Source of the DNA: JBBATK01 sp039810585
Lineage (GTDB): Bacteria > Bacteroidota > Ignavibacteria > Kapaibacteriales > NICIL-2
DNA: 64,000 nt
Assembly (NCBI GenBank): GCA_039810585.1
Contig: JBDHXF010000001.1
Coordinates: 1 to 64,000, forward strand
Reading direction: 5' to 3'
The notes below the pieces were generated by a model. That model searched no databases. It saw nothing but the letters and a program-made list of their open reading frames with translations, and was not told the origin of the DNA. The translations under genes and the position numbers were made by a program. Shown piece after piece: positions 1 to 9,375 of this stretch. The first letter of the stretch is position 1. Each line of letters opens with the position of its first letter.

Positions 1-3000
1 TGACAGGTAAATGTACCTTGTGTGAAGTTCGGCAAGCTATCGGTAACGATGATACGGAAGCGATAGGTTGTATCTGCGCCTAATCCGTAGTTAACGGTGT
101 CTTGTTGCAAGAAACGAGCATTCGTTGAACTGTACGCTTGATTAGCAAAGTATGACGAATACAAGTAGATGTACTTGGCAATAATGCTGTCCGGCACACC
201 GGCAGCCTTCAACGAATCGATTGTAGCGACAGCTGGCGGGAAGTTACGTGCTGAAACGTTTACCCATTCACCTTCTGGAACCACATAAGGATTGCTTGGT
301 GTACCCTTCAGGCGAACATAACCTTGTGTGATTACGCCACCGTCATTTACTGGAACGGTATCTGCCTTCAACCAATGTGACAAGCCCGAGCCGGCGTCAA
401 CCGTCCAACCATACGACAACAGTGAGTGTTGTGTATCGTTCATGATTGCGCGCGGATCATAATACTTGTTGGTATCAAGTGCGGAAATTGTAAAGATATT
501 ATCACGTCCCGGCGGGCGAGTGATATCCGAAGGATCGCGTGGATACGTACGGTCTTCCGAAACAAAAATCTTGTTCTTGAAGATTGGAGGAACAGCATGA
601 CCGTTAGGATCAAGCGGATTTGAGGTTGTCAACTTGTCGCCAGTCCAAACTGGAGGAGGCGTTGAGTTAGAAACGGTGAAGATCAACGCGCCTGCATAGG
701 CGTCGTTATTGCTACCAACTTCTCTCCACAGAGCGGAACGAGAAACGACGGCAATTTGATCGCCAGCCTTAGCAGGAATTGTATTGTAACGTTCGCCTGC
801 ATAGTACGTAACGATGTTGCGGCCAAAGTTATCGATGTTGGAAGCCGGTAAGCCCGGACGGTTGGAGTAGGCAAAGCCATTTCCACCTAAGTCTGCGTTT
901 GTTCCGACTGCATCATACTTGCGACCTTGAAGCGTACCTGCATCTTCATTTTCCGGGTTGCGCTTGATAGCTGCAAGGATCGAGGCGAGGTCTGTTCCAA
1001 AGTTTGCGAGTCCTTCTGCGTTACGGCGAACTTGGTAACCGCCTGCAATTTGACCACCGTTGCTGGAGTCAGGAACGATATCAACGCGACCGCGGAATGT
1101 TTCGCTCGTCGGGTCGACCTGATCAAGATTCACGCGGATGTAATCACCCGTGGATGTATTGATAACGAAGAATACCGTTTCATTGATCGAGCGAACATCG
1201 TTGTTCGAGAACAATTCTGAAGCTGAAGTGTAATCAGCCTTTGCTTCCAAGAAGAGTGGGTAGCCAATAGGATGTGCACCCTTGAATTCCGTTTGGAGCT
1301 TGGCAACGTTCGTATCGGATTCTGCGGTAAATGGATCGCGTGTATAGCGCTTGATGTACTTGTTGTAAGAAGGTTGACTTGCATCATTGAAGCGGCTAAG
1401 CGTGGTAGGAATACCAACGGCAAAGTCTTCAATTGGTGACATACGACGCTTGGTGTAGTCCGCCGTTTTGATGTCGGTACCTTTGTCGAAGCTGTCGTAA
1501 ATACGACCTTCTTGCAACAACTTTTCAGGAATTGAAGAAGCAGCTGCTGTCTTGTCATCAGCGCCATTCAGCATCGGAATTGGTGTGTACGAGTAGCGGA
1601 AGATGCTCTCGAACGGACCTTGATTCTTGCCTGTGCCGCCGCGAACAAATGCCAATTCTTGTGTACCATCGCCAGCAACAAAGAATGTTTCTTGTGGCAG
1701 TGAGTCGGATACGTTACCACTTCCGTCGTAACGATATACGCGGGTTGTGACATTAGCTTCTGTGTGACCCCAGTAGTTACCGTTCAAAGAGTCAACTCCA
1801 CCATAACCGATACCGGTTGTACCAGCGAAGATTCCCTTTGTGTTCGGTGCATCTGGGTAACGAATTAAGAAGCGCGCGCTGTTGTCAAACATTGAGTTTG
1901 CTGCACGGCTAAAGCTTGCGAACGGAACCGGACCAATTGCTTCACCATAAATAATAGCGCCGGCTAAGTCGCTCGATGCCTTATTGTAGGTTGTACCGCT
2001 AACGGTAATCATTGGACCGGTAATTGCATTTTGATCGGCGCCAACACCCGATGTTGCGGTGTTGTTTGCAACCAATGAACGCAGCATCACAAGTTTCAAA
2101 TCATAGTTATCTGAGTAAACCGCAGCACCACTATAAGCACTTTGGTTTTGGAAGCGAACGCGGTTGAAGAACACAGAGTCCAAACGACCGGCGCGGCTTG
2201 CTGTTGCTTGATCTAAGATGTAAATAGCACCACCAAGGCCTGTTCCGTTTTCAGGAAGTGCAGAGCCACCGATGGATGCATCCGGACCAGATGTAGCACC
2301 TGAACCTGGGTGCGTAATAACGACGGATCCTGCTTGCGTTGCGCCATTACCCATACGAGCTGAGTTTTCAACGCAACGGTTGTCCAGGAATCGAGTCATC
2401 ATTCGAACGTGTGCAGGGTATTGTGTCGAGCCAGGAGCAAAGGTAAATGCTTCGTTTACCGATTTGAAACCGGTCACGAATGCTGGATTTGAACCATAGC
2501 TGATACTGTCAATATCTGTACAGAATACACGCTGGAAGTTACCGCCAGACGTGGTGCTGAAGGAAGACTTCGGATTGACAATGGCGATAGCGCCACCATT
2601 ACCGGCTTGTGCAAGGTTAGCTTGGAATTCGCAACCTTGAATGGTTTGAAGTTCTGCATTCAAGGAGTAAATAGCACCACCACCGCGCACGCTCAACTGG
2701 CCAATGCTGTCAAGGTTTGCACCAACAGTATTGTTGTCGAATGCTGCACGGACGCAACGCAAGTAAGCGCGTTCCGGTTCTGTAACTGTGCTACGAAGGT
2801 GAACTGCAACTGCACCACCGGAGTAACCGGCGTTGTTACCGCTTAGTTCGATCAAGTGAGCTTGTGAGTAACCAACAATGACATTGCTTACTACACCACC
2901 GGCACCACACATCAAGAAGTTGCGCTTCGTAAAGATCGCGCCACCGTCATACTTCGCGGTGTTGTTTTGGAACTTGATGTTATAGCCAAGATTGCGTACT

Positions 3001-5036
3001 AAGATATTGTCACCATTTGCACCACCAACATGTGGTGAAGGATGATTAGGATCGATCGAGAAGTTTTCGTCAACATACACAGCACCACCGCGAGCAGCAG
3101 TGTTCGAAGTCATGTACATCGGAACTTGAACATCTTGACCACCGCGAAGCATAAAGCGACCGGCATTCGAAGACATATACACAGCACCACCTTGATTGTA
3201 AGATGCTGAGTTATAGTTCGTTACATACTTAGTTTCGGTTGAATTTGAACGGTAGCGACCTGTTGTCGTAACCGATGTAGCACCTGTTACATACAGTGCG
3301 CCGCCCTTTGAACCACCGGTTGCTGTGCTACCGAACAGTTCGTTTTGGAAGTTACGAGCCATGTTGCCGTCAAAAATGACGTAGTCGCGACCTTGGAAGT
3401 CGTTGACTCCAAGACCCACATCCATTGCCCAACGACCGCCAATGTACATAGCACCACCAAATGATTGGTTCTTGTACGCGAGGTTCGTATTGGTTTCCGT
3501 TGTTGCAGGAACTGTTTCATCGTCTGTAACAACAACACCTTGACTCGTCACAACCTGTGCGATATTCGTCAATTGTGTCTTGTTCTGCGAGAATGTCAAC
3601 TGACGAACACGACCGAGATAGATAGCGAGACGACCGTCGTCAACACCTTGACGGTTTTGATCGTCCATTTCCTTCAATGTCGAGTAGTACAGATTGTCGT
3701 GCGCACGAACGTAGGTTGGATTAGCCGGATCTGTGTTTGAACGCGGCGGAGCCAACAAGGAATCTGTACGATTCGTGTTTTGCTCAAACAAGTATTGGTT
3801 TACGATAATCTTTGCTACAGCTGGACTTGCTGCTGCACCTAGATCTGCCGGCATATAAGTAGACGGCAATGCTGCATATTGTGTCGCAGCTGCTCCGGTA
3901 CCAGTGAGAACTACCGGATATTGATTACCTGCTGCATCAACCGGGGCTTGTTGGAATTGTAAAGCACCGCCATGATAGCGTGCCATGTTACGCGTAAACG
4001 TACAGCTTACCAACCATGTGCGGGACGACATAACGCTAAGCGCGCCACCCGAACCGTTCAACATGCTATTCATAGCAAAGTTGAGCGATGAGGTTGATGT
4101 CGGATCACCACCGGTTGAGGTGCTATACAAAGGAAGACGGCTTACTGTGGTATCCTTACGGAAGTTTTGGAAGTCGCAATCGCGGAAGAATGCGGTACGA
4201 GCTCCGGGAAGTACTACGATGTGACCCCACTCACGTGAGAAGCTGTTGATAGCACGTCCAAGGAACAAAATGCGGTCATGACCTGGACCACCAACGCTGG
4301 AGCTACCGTAATTGTAGCGCGTCCATTGACGAGTTCTGATTGCAGGGTCTAAGGTCGGATCTGCCAAACGAGCTGTAATCCACATCAATGCGTATTCATA
4401 CGACACAACGAATTTCGTGTTGTAGTATGAGGTTGTACCAATGATGGTCGGTGTTGTTGTAGCCAAGTACAACTTTCCGGTGGGTGGCGTTGCTCCTGAT
4501 GCAGGATTCACCGCCAGTGGCCAGCTTACATATGACTTTCCTTGAGCATCTGCCGGCAGGCTCGGCAAATTCTCTATACGACGGCGCAATGTGTCCAAAA
4601 TGACATTGAACGTAATGTCATTCTTGGACGATGCTATCGTCGGTTCAATGGTGGTTGTACGAGAAATCACCGAATTCGACATAAAATATGCCGGATCGGA
4701 GTAATCGTAACACGATCCACCACCTGGACGACTCACATTTGTGTAGTTCGTACCAGAATAGGTCGCTATTGCACGACCGTCTGCGATAATACGACCCCCT
4801 ACCGAGTCGATAAGTTGGCCATTGGCCACAAACTCAACTGTCGTTCCGGGCTCGACAACAAGCGTTCCGGCTACGGTATAACGACCGTTGATTCGGTAGA
4901 GACTGTCCCTTACCAGCACGCGAACATCGCCCGCAGGTAATGTCCCTGACAATATCTGCAGGGGTTGAGCTTCGCTGACAACGCAATTTATTGCAAATGC
5001 GAGGAGCAGCGCGCTTAAACGAAACCAACTAAACAT
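1..5036 (-). CDS. Giant secreted right-handed beta-helix protein with GGA/FxxN repeats (3' end outside window)
   Basis: The frame opens at the ATG at 5036 and stays open to the window edge, so about 1678 residues are visible and the C-terminus is missing. The start follows a strong GGAGG site. Residues 1-23 form a signal peptide ending near SEAQ. The first 80 residues resemble a beta-helix N-cap (VEPGTTVEF). From about residue 328 to 945 there are at least eleven GGA[ILVM] motifs (GGALSV, GGALQF, GGAMYI, GGALYV, GGAVYM, GGAVYV, GGAIFT, GGAVAV, GGAIYS, GGAIAI, GGAIYI), several preceded by FxxN or NN (FTRN, FDGN, FQNN). That pattern is known from chlamydial polymorphic membrane proteins and other parallel beta-helix proteins. 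A surface or secreted adhesin/structural role is inferred. A type IX sorting tail may lie beyond the window but cannot be seen. No catalytic motif was recognised. Confidence 0.85.
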   Translation of the reverse strand, partial: MFSWFRLSALLLAFAINCVVSEAQPLQILSGTLPAGDVRVLVRDSLYRINGRYTVAGTLVVEPGTTVEFVANGQLIDSVGGRIIADGRAIATYSGTNYTNVSRPGGGSCYDYSDPAYFMSNSVISRTTTIEPTIASSKNDITFNVILDTLRRRIENLPSLPADAQGKSYVSWPLAVNPASGATPPTGKLYLATTTPTIIGTTSYYNTKFVVSYEYALMWITARLADPTLDPAIRTRQWTRYNYGSSSVGGPGHDRILFLGRAINSFSREWGHIVVLPGARTAFFRDCDFQNFRKDTTVSRLPLYSTSTGGDPTSTSSLNFAMNSMLNGSGGALSVMSSRTWLVSCTFTRNMARYHGGALQFQQAPVDAAGNQYPVVLTGTGAAATQYAALPSTYMPADLGAAASPAVAKIIVNQYLFEQNTNRTDSLLAPPRSNTDPANPTYVRAHDNLYYSTLKEMDDQNRQGVDDGRLAIYLGRVRQLTFSQNKTQLTNIAQVVTSQGVVVTDDETVPATTETNTNLAYKNQSFGGAMYIGGRWAMDVGLGVNDFQGRDYVIFDGNMARNFQNELFGSTATGGSKGGALYVTGATSVTTTGRYRSNSTETKYVTNYNSASYNQGGAVYMSSNAGRFMLRGGQDVQVPMYMTSNTAARGGAVYVDENFSIDPNHPSPHVGGANGDNILVRNLGYNIKFQNNTAKYDGGAIFTKRNFLMCGAGGVVSNVIVGYSQAHLIELSGNNAGYSGGAVAVHLRSTVTEPERAYLRCVRAAFDNNTVGANLDSIGQLSVRGGGAIYSLNAELQTIQGCEFQANLAQAGNGGAIAIVNPKSSFSTTSGGNFQRVFCTDIDSISYGSNPAFVTGFKSVNEAFTFAPGSTQYPAHVRMMTRFLDNRCVENSARMGNGATQAGSVVITHPGSGATSGPDASIGGSALPENGTGLGGAIYILDQATASRAGRLDSVFFNRVRFQNQSAYSGAAVYSDNYDLKLVMLRSLVANNTATSGVGADQNAITGPMITVSGTTYNKASSDLAGAIIYGEAIGPVPFASFSRAANSMFDNSARFLIRYPDAPNTKGIFAGTTGIGYGGVDSLNGNYWGHTEANVTTRVYRYDGSGNVSDSLPQETFFVAGDGTQELAFVRGGTGKNQGPFESIFRYSYTPIPMLNGADDKTAAASSIPEKLLQEGRIYDSFDKGTDIKTADYTKRRMSPIEDFAVGIPTTLSRFNDASQPSYNKYIKRYTRDPFTAESDTNVAKLQTEFKGAHPIGYPLFLEAKADYTSASELFSNNDVRSINETVFFVINTSTGDYIRVNLDQVDPTSETFRGRVDIVPDSSNGGQIAGGYQVRRNAEGLANFGTDLASILAAIKRNPENEDAGTLQGRKYDAVGTNADLGGNGFAYSNRPGLPASNIDNFGRNIVTYYAGERYNTIPAKAGDQIAVVSRSALWREVGSNNDAYAGALIFTVSNSTPPPVWTGDKLTTSNPLDPNGHAVPPIFKNKIFVSEDRTYPRDPSDITRPPGRDNIFTISALDTNKYYDPRAIMNDTQHSLLSYGWTVDAGSGLSHWLKADTVPVNDGGVITQGYVRLKGTPSNPYVVPEGEWVNVSARNFPPAVATIDSLKAAGVPDSIIAKYIYLYSSYFANQAYSSTNARFLQQDTVNYGLGADTTYRFRIIVTDSLPNFTQGTFTC

Positions 5037-5066
5037 ACTACCTCCGAATGGATTAAAACATTTAAT

Positions 5067-5098
5067 TAAAGCTAATTTGAATGTCTCTTTGATAACAA
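5067..5098 (-). promoter_or_regulatory. Candidate promoter of the beta-helix gene
   Basis: On the minus strand TTG (5096-5098) is followed after 21 nt by TAGCTTTA (5067-5074), seven of eight positions of the Bacteroidota TAnnTTTG element. It ends 30 nt before the ATG at 5036. Spacing fits the known TTG-N17-23-TAnnTTTG architecture. Confidence 0.4.
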
Positions 5099-5141
5099 CG
5101 TCCTCTGTTGTAAGTGAAAGTGAAGGAAAGCGTCCGGTAAC

Positions 5142-5849
5142 TTAGTCAAGTACTGTGCCAAGTCTTGTTAAACCGGAACGAGCATCCGATGCAAATTCTG
5201 AGTATTCGAACTCAAGGATAAGATTCTTGAACCATTTGATCGCCATTTCCTTGTTCCCGGCCTTCTCATAACAGAGTGCCGCATAGTATTCATAACGATC
5301 CTTGTTTGCAATCTTGTCCGAAGCGTCAATTGCCTTTTCGTACAATTTGGCCGCCTCAGCAAAGTTTGATTTCTGCTCTAAACATGACGCTGATCCAGCA
5401 AGCGCATTCGCGCGAACAATCGCCGACTCGCTACCGCTGGCAAGCTCAAAATGCTTCTCGGCATCGTCGGTTTTTCCGAGCGACAATTCTGCTGTCGCAG
5501 CTTCCAATGCAGCCGTCTTTCCAGCATTTGTTGATCCGTATTGATCGACGATCGCTAGCAGACCAATCACATCGTTGCCACGAATCTTACGCGTCGGGTC
5601 GCCATTCAATGCCTTCGCATAGTCATGAGCCTCAACATAAGAACTGATGCGGCTTAGAGCCAATGCAGCTTCTTGCTCTTTCTCATTTTGAGCATTGCGA
5701 TAATACACAAATCCTAATACCGCTACCACCACGGCAACTATGCCAATGATGAGCAAGTTGCGGTTGTTTTGCAGAAAGCCCTTCACGTCAAATGATGACG
5801 AGCTTTCTTCTACGATTTCTTCTACTTGTTCTTCTACGTGGTCGGCCAT
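5142..5849 (-). CDS. Membrane-anchored tetratricopeptide protein (YfgM-like)
   Basis: A 235-residue protein starting at MADHVEEQ. An in-frame extension to 5960 is rejected because it runs through the tRNA-Arg gene. The N-terminus is acidic (EEQVEEIVEE), followed by one membrane helix at about residues 30-50 (LLIIGIVAVVVAVLGFVYY) and a helical TPR-like region (YYAALCYEKAGNKEMAIKWF near the C-terminus). The layout of a short cytoplasmic tail, one helix and external TPRs matches YfgM-type proteins, which assist periplasmic folding at the Sec translocon in Enterobacteria. The same role here is inference. It is probably co-transcribed with the tRNA just upstream. Confidence 0.75.
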   Translation of the reverse strand: MADHVEEQVEEIVEESSSSFDVKGFLQNNRNLLIIGIVAVVVAVLGFVYYRNAQNEKEQEAALALSRISSYVEAHDYAKALNGDPTRKIRGNDVIGLLAIVDQYGSTNAGKTAALEAATAELSLGKTDDAEKHFELASGSESAIVRANALAGSASCLEQKSNFAEAAKLYEKAIDASDKIANKDRYEYYAALCYEKAGNKEMAIKWFKNLILEFEYSEFASDARSGLTRLGTVLD

Positions 5850-5901
5850 CTTGTCGAATAAAAAATGAAATCCAAAACTTTCAATACTACCTGTCCGTTT
5901 G

Positions 5902-5974
5902 CACGCCCGGAGGGACTCGAACCCCCAATCCTTGGAACCGGAATCCAATGCTCTATCCATTAAGCCACGGGCGC
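5902..5974 (-). tRNA. tRNA-Arg (anticodon CCG)
   Basis: The minus strand folds into a full 73-nt cloverleaf. The acceptor GCGCCCG pairs with CGGGCGT, the D stem is GCTT/GAGC, the anticodon stem TTGGA/TCCAA closes loop TTCCGGT (anticodon CCG), and the T arm GGGGG-TTCGAGT-CCCTC is canonical. The discriminator base is G and CCA is not encoded. It reads the CGG arginine codon. The TPR membrane protein gene starts 52 nt downstream. Confidence 0.95.
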
Positions 5975-6025
5975 ATGCGCCATATCACTGCTGATACAGT
6001 CTTCGAAGCCTAATCAACAAGCCTA

Positions 6026-6033
6026 CAAATATA
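6026..6033 (-). promoter_or_regulatory. Candidate -7 element upstream of tRNA-Arg
   Basis: TATATTTG on the minus strand matches TAnnTTTG exactly and ends 51 nt before the tRNA 5' end. No clear TTG lies at -33 spacing. Confidence 0.3.
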
Positions 6034-6180
6034 GAGGAGAAGTGGCTCTTCTGCGCGAAAAAATTTTAGTTTATGTGCGGAGGCTAAAGCCTTGAGACTC
6101 TACGCGATTGCAACACTGTCAGGTTTCCTACACAGTGTGTATTTAGGCTGTCACTTTTGACAAATATTTTCCAAATATTT

Positions 6181-8310
6181 TCAGTAGTTAAGGGTGTCTA
6201 AAGCAGCTTTCGTTACATCGTCCGCATTGAGGAGGATCGCCTTCTCCAAACCTTTAGCAAAACCCACCGGTACATCCTTGGATGCTACGCGCGCCACAGG
6301 CGCATCTAACCAGCGAAAACACTCTGATGTGACAGAAGCTGCTATCTCCCCTCCGATTCCTCCACTGAGATAATGCTCGTGAGCCACGAGTACACGGGAA
6401 GTTCTCTTTGCCGCATTAAACACTGCTTCTTTGTCCCACGGTCGCAAACAACGAAGATCGAGCACTTCGGCTTGGTAACCCTTTTGTTCTAATTGCTTTG
6501 CCGCTTCTAGCGAGACGTGGACAGCATTGCCGTAGCTGACTATGCAAATGTCGTTTCCGGATCTCCTGCTTTTCGCCCGCCCAAAAGGTATGATGAAGTC
6601 GTCGTCAGGCAGCGATGCCGAGGTTGGCTTGTAATTGTACAGAAATTTCGGTTCGAGAAACAGGCTAACTCCCTGCGATCGTATGGCATTACGCATGAGT
6701 CCTATTGCGTCGTCCGCAAACGCGGGACACATCACCCGTAATCCCGGTAAATGCCAGAAAATGGCCTCTAAATTCTGAGAGTGATATAAGCCTCCTTGAA
6801 TATAGCCACCACTAGCAAGGCGAATCACAATGTTTGGCGAGTACTGTCCCTTCGTGCGCCAGTATTCATGAGAACACTCTATCAATTGCTCCATTGCCGG
6901 CCAGAAGTAGTCGGCAAACTCCGCTCCCTCAACAACCACGCGGATATCGTCTCGATAGCGACACATCCCATTCGCCGTACCTACGATGTAATCTTCCGCG
7001 ATTGGAGCATTGAAAATGCGCTCATTCCCGAATTCGTCAAGCATGCCCTTGGGTACATTGAAAATTCCTTGCTTCTGCACAGAAGCAACATCCTGTCCCC
7101 AGAGAAAGGTTGCCGGATTACGATGAAATTCCTGCTTCATGGCAACGTTGATTGCCTCTCTGAAGCTTAACTGTGTCTTTGAACTGTCGTTGCTGTAACG
7201 ATATTCACTTTGATCGGTCAACGTTGCAGCCACCGGAGCTTCGGTGAATTCGACATAAGACGCTGGATCCGGCTCGGCTGAGGCCTCCGCTTCGTCTGCG
7301 GCTGCATACATGCGCGTCATGTTTTCCTTCTCAATGCGCTGCAACTCTTCCTCGGTAAGTAGACCGTTTTCGAGTATGAGATTTCGGAATCGGGGGAGGG
7401 GGTCCCGAGACCTCACCTCAGCTATTTCTTCTTTGGTACGGTACAGCTCCTGATTGTCGGAATTCGAGTGCGAACCAATTCTGTCGCAGTCCGCATGGAC
7501 CATGGCAGGACCCGCTCCCGACAGCACATAATCCGCCGCCTTACGCATGGCTCTATATGAGTCAAATACATCCCGTCCGTCGCAGTTCACAATCAAAAGA
7601 TTGCGAAAACCAACGAAATTGTCAGATATTCTCTCGTTAGCACTCTGCTCACGCACTGGTACCGATATACCGAATTTGTTGTTCTGTATCACAAATATCA
7701 CCGGCAACTTTTCCGTACAGGCTCCGTTTACTGCCTCGTAGAAATAGCCCTCCGAACAGGCTGACTCCCCCCCCGAATAAATGGCGAGTTCGTCACCCTT
7801 GAACTTCTTGATTGCTCGAGCAACCCCTACTGCATGCAAGCTATGATTCCCGGTACATGACGATACATTCTGTATGCCGATCGAAGGTTTCGCAAAGTGG
7901 TTGCTCATGTGCCTACCCCCCCCTGCAACGTCGGCATCCTTGCTTAGACCGTTGAGGATGATCTCGAGGGGACTAAGACCGGAAGATAGAACCGAAATCA
8001 AATCGCGGTAATAGGGAAAGAAGTAATCCTTCGATGCACGAAATACCTGGCCAATGGCCATCTGAATACCGTCGTGTCCCGCACAAGGCGCATGGTACGA
8101 CCAGCCTTTGGCCATTTTCAAATAGGAGGCTGCTTTTTCGTCCAACTTCCGCCCTAAGTGATTTATCGTGTACCACCGTATCACTGTCTCCTTATCGATA
8201 CCGCTCATATCAAAACCGGAACTTTGCTTTTTAGCGTTCTTCTTGGTGGAACCGGCATCAGGTGCCGTACTCTTTGATGCAGGATTGGCTGTTGTTTTGA
8301 GTTCAGACAT
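6181..8310 (-). CDS. Thiamine-dependent 2-oxoacid dehydrogenase E1, alpha and beta subunits fused
   Basis: A 709-residue single chain. Residues about 40-350 are the E1 alpha half, with the thiamine diphosphate motif running from GGES (180-183) to NN (210-211). About residues 375-709 are the transketolase-like beta half (FRNP, EGAEFADYFWPA, LEPKFLYNY). E1 decarboxylates a 2-oxoacid and passes the acyl group to lipoyl-E2. The alpha-beta fusion is familiar in Bacteroidota, usually annotated as branched-chain 2-oxoacid or pyruvate dehydrogenase E1. Its place downstream of ilvE on the same strand favours branched-chain 2-oxoacids as substrate (inference). The first 30 residues are Ser/Lys-rich and probably disordered. 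E2 and E3 genes are not in the window. Confidence 0.88.
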   Translation of the reverse strand: MSELKTTANPASKSTAPDAGSTKKNAKKQSSGFDMSGIDKETVIRWYTINHLGRKLDEKAASYLKMAKGWSYHAPCAGHDGIQMAIGQVFRASKDYFFPYYRDLISVLSSGLSPLEIILNGLSKDADVAGGGRHMSNHFAKPSIGIQNVSSCTGNHSLHAVGVARAIKKFKGDELAIYSGGESACSEGYFYEAVNGACTEKLPVIFVIQNNKFGISVPVREQSANERISDNFVGFRNLLIVNCDGRDVFDSYRAMRKAADYVLSGAGPAMVHADCDRIGSHSNSDNQELYRTKEEIAEVRSRDPLPRFRNLILENGLLTEEELQRIEKENMTRMYAAADEAEASAEPDPASYVEFTEAPVAATLTDQSEYRYSNDSSKTQLSFREAINVAMKQEFHRNPATFLWGQDVASVQKQGIFNVPKGMLDEFGNERIFNAPIAEDYIVGTANGMCRYRDDIRVVVEGAEFADYFWPAMEQLIECSHEYWRTKGQYSPNIVIRLASGGYIQGGLYHSQNLEAIFWHLPGLRVMCPAFADDAIGLMRNAIRSQGVSLFLEPKFLYNYKPTSASLPDDDFIIPFGRAKSRRSGNDICIVSYGNAVHVSLEAAKQLEQKGYQAEVLDLRCLRPWDKEAVFNAAKRTSRVLVAHEHYLSGGIGGEIAASVTSECFRWLDAPVARVASKDVPVGFAKGLEKAILLNADDVTKAALDTLNY

Positions 8311-8430
8311 TCTGTGTATTTACTCGTGATAAACTTCCGTTGTAGACATAGACACGGCGCCGCCACCCTCCAAAATCGGAGAGTATGTCAGCGCCTCAAT
8401 TGCATTGTTCTTCTGTGAAATATTGCCGTT

Positions 8431-9351
8431 CTACTTCACAAAACTAAGCCACTTATGCGGATCTTTTCCGTCGATAACAACGGACAAGAAAGACTTCATT
8501 ATTTTCTTTGTCAACGGTCCCGTCTTTCCATCGCCAATCTGAATGCGATCGACCGAACGAACCGGAGTAATTTCCACCGCTGTACCAGTCATAAAGACTT
8601 CATCAGCTGTGTAGAGTAAAGCGCGCGGGATAGCCTGTTCCACAACAGGAATTCCAAGATCTTGGGCCATCGTCATCACTGAGTGACGTGTAATGCCCGG
8701 AAGAATTGACGACCCTGCCGGAGGAGTAAAGAGTGTGCCATTCATCACAAGGAAGATGTTTTCACCACTTCCTTCAGCAACGTTTCCATAAGCATCCAAC
8801 GTAATGCCCTCTTCATAGCCGTGACGCACAGCTTCCATACGAACCATCTGCGAGTTCATGTAGTTAGCCGAGGCTTTCGATACACTGGGAAGTGTGTTCG
8901 GAGATATACGATTCCATGATGACACACATACGTCAACACCTTCGTCGATGGATTGGCGGCCTAAGTACCGACCCCACTCCCATGCAGCTATGATGAGCTC
9001 CATCGGACAACCAAAAGGATTGACTCCCATTTCTCCCAGACCACGATAGGCCAAAGGCCGTATGTAACAACTTCCCATCTTGTTCTTACGCAACAATTCC
9101 ATTGTTGCAGCTTCAACTTCCTCCACCGAGTAAGGCATGTCTGAATGATACACGCGAATGGATTTCTCCAGGCGGACAATATGATCGTGCAAGCGGAAGA
9201 TCGCTACCCCCTTCTTGGTCTTATACGCCCGTATACCCTCAAACCAGCCCGATCCATAGTGTAGCACGTGGGCTAATACGTGGACTTTTGCATCGTTCCA
9301 CTTTACGAGTTTTCCGTTCATCCAAATGAATTCTGTACGAGGTACTGGCAT
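8431..9351 (-). CDS. ilvE: Branched-chain amino acid aminotransferase
   Basis: 306 residues, the usual length for fold-type IV PLP aminotransferases. The N-terminus has the family pattern HYGSGWFEGIRAY (31-43), the PLP lysine is K159 in PSVSKASANYMNS, and EGSGENIF follows. It interconverts leucine, isoleucine or valine with their 2-oxoacids using glutamate/2-oxoglutarate in the cytoplasm. gatB ends 24 nt upstream and the E1 fusion begins 120 nt downstream, all minus strand, so transamination and oxidative decarboxylation of branched-chain skeletons may be co-expressed. The ilvE-E1 gap contains a short potential hairpin (CTCC..GGAG) of unknown meaning. Confidence 0.92.
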   Translation of the reverse strand: MPVPRTEFIWMNGKLVKWNDAKVHVLAHVLHYGSGWFEGIRAYKTKKGVAIFRLHDHIVRLEKSIRVYHSDMPYSVEEVEAATMELLRKNKMGSCYIRPLAYRGLGEMGVNPFGCPMELIIAAWEWGRYLGRQSIDEGVDVCVSSWNRISPNTLPSVSKASANYMNSQMVRMEAVRHGYEEGITLDAYGNVAEGSGENIFLVMNGTLFTPPAGSSILPGITRHSVMTMAQDLGIPVVEQAIPRALLYTADEVFMTGTAVEITPVRSVDRIQIGDGKTGPLTKKIMKSFLSVVIDGKDPHKWLSFVK

Positions 9352-9375
9352 ATGTCACCATCAAGAAAGTGAGTA

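Noticed and set aside
5850..5960. N-terminal extension of the TPR membrane protein
   Set aside because: It runs straight through the tRNA-Arg gene and is not protein-like; the MADHV start is used.
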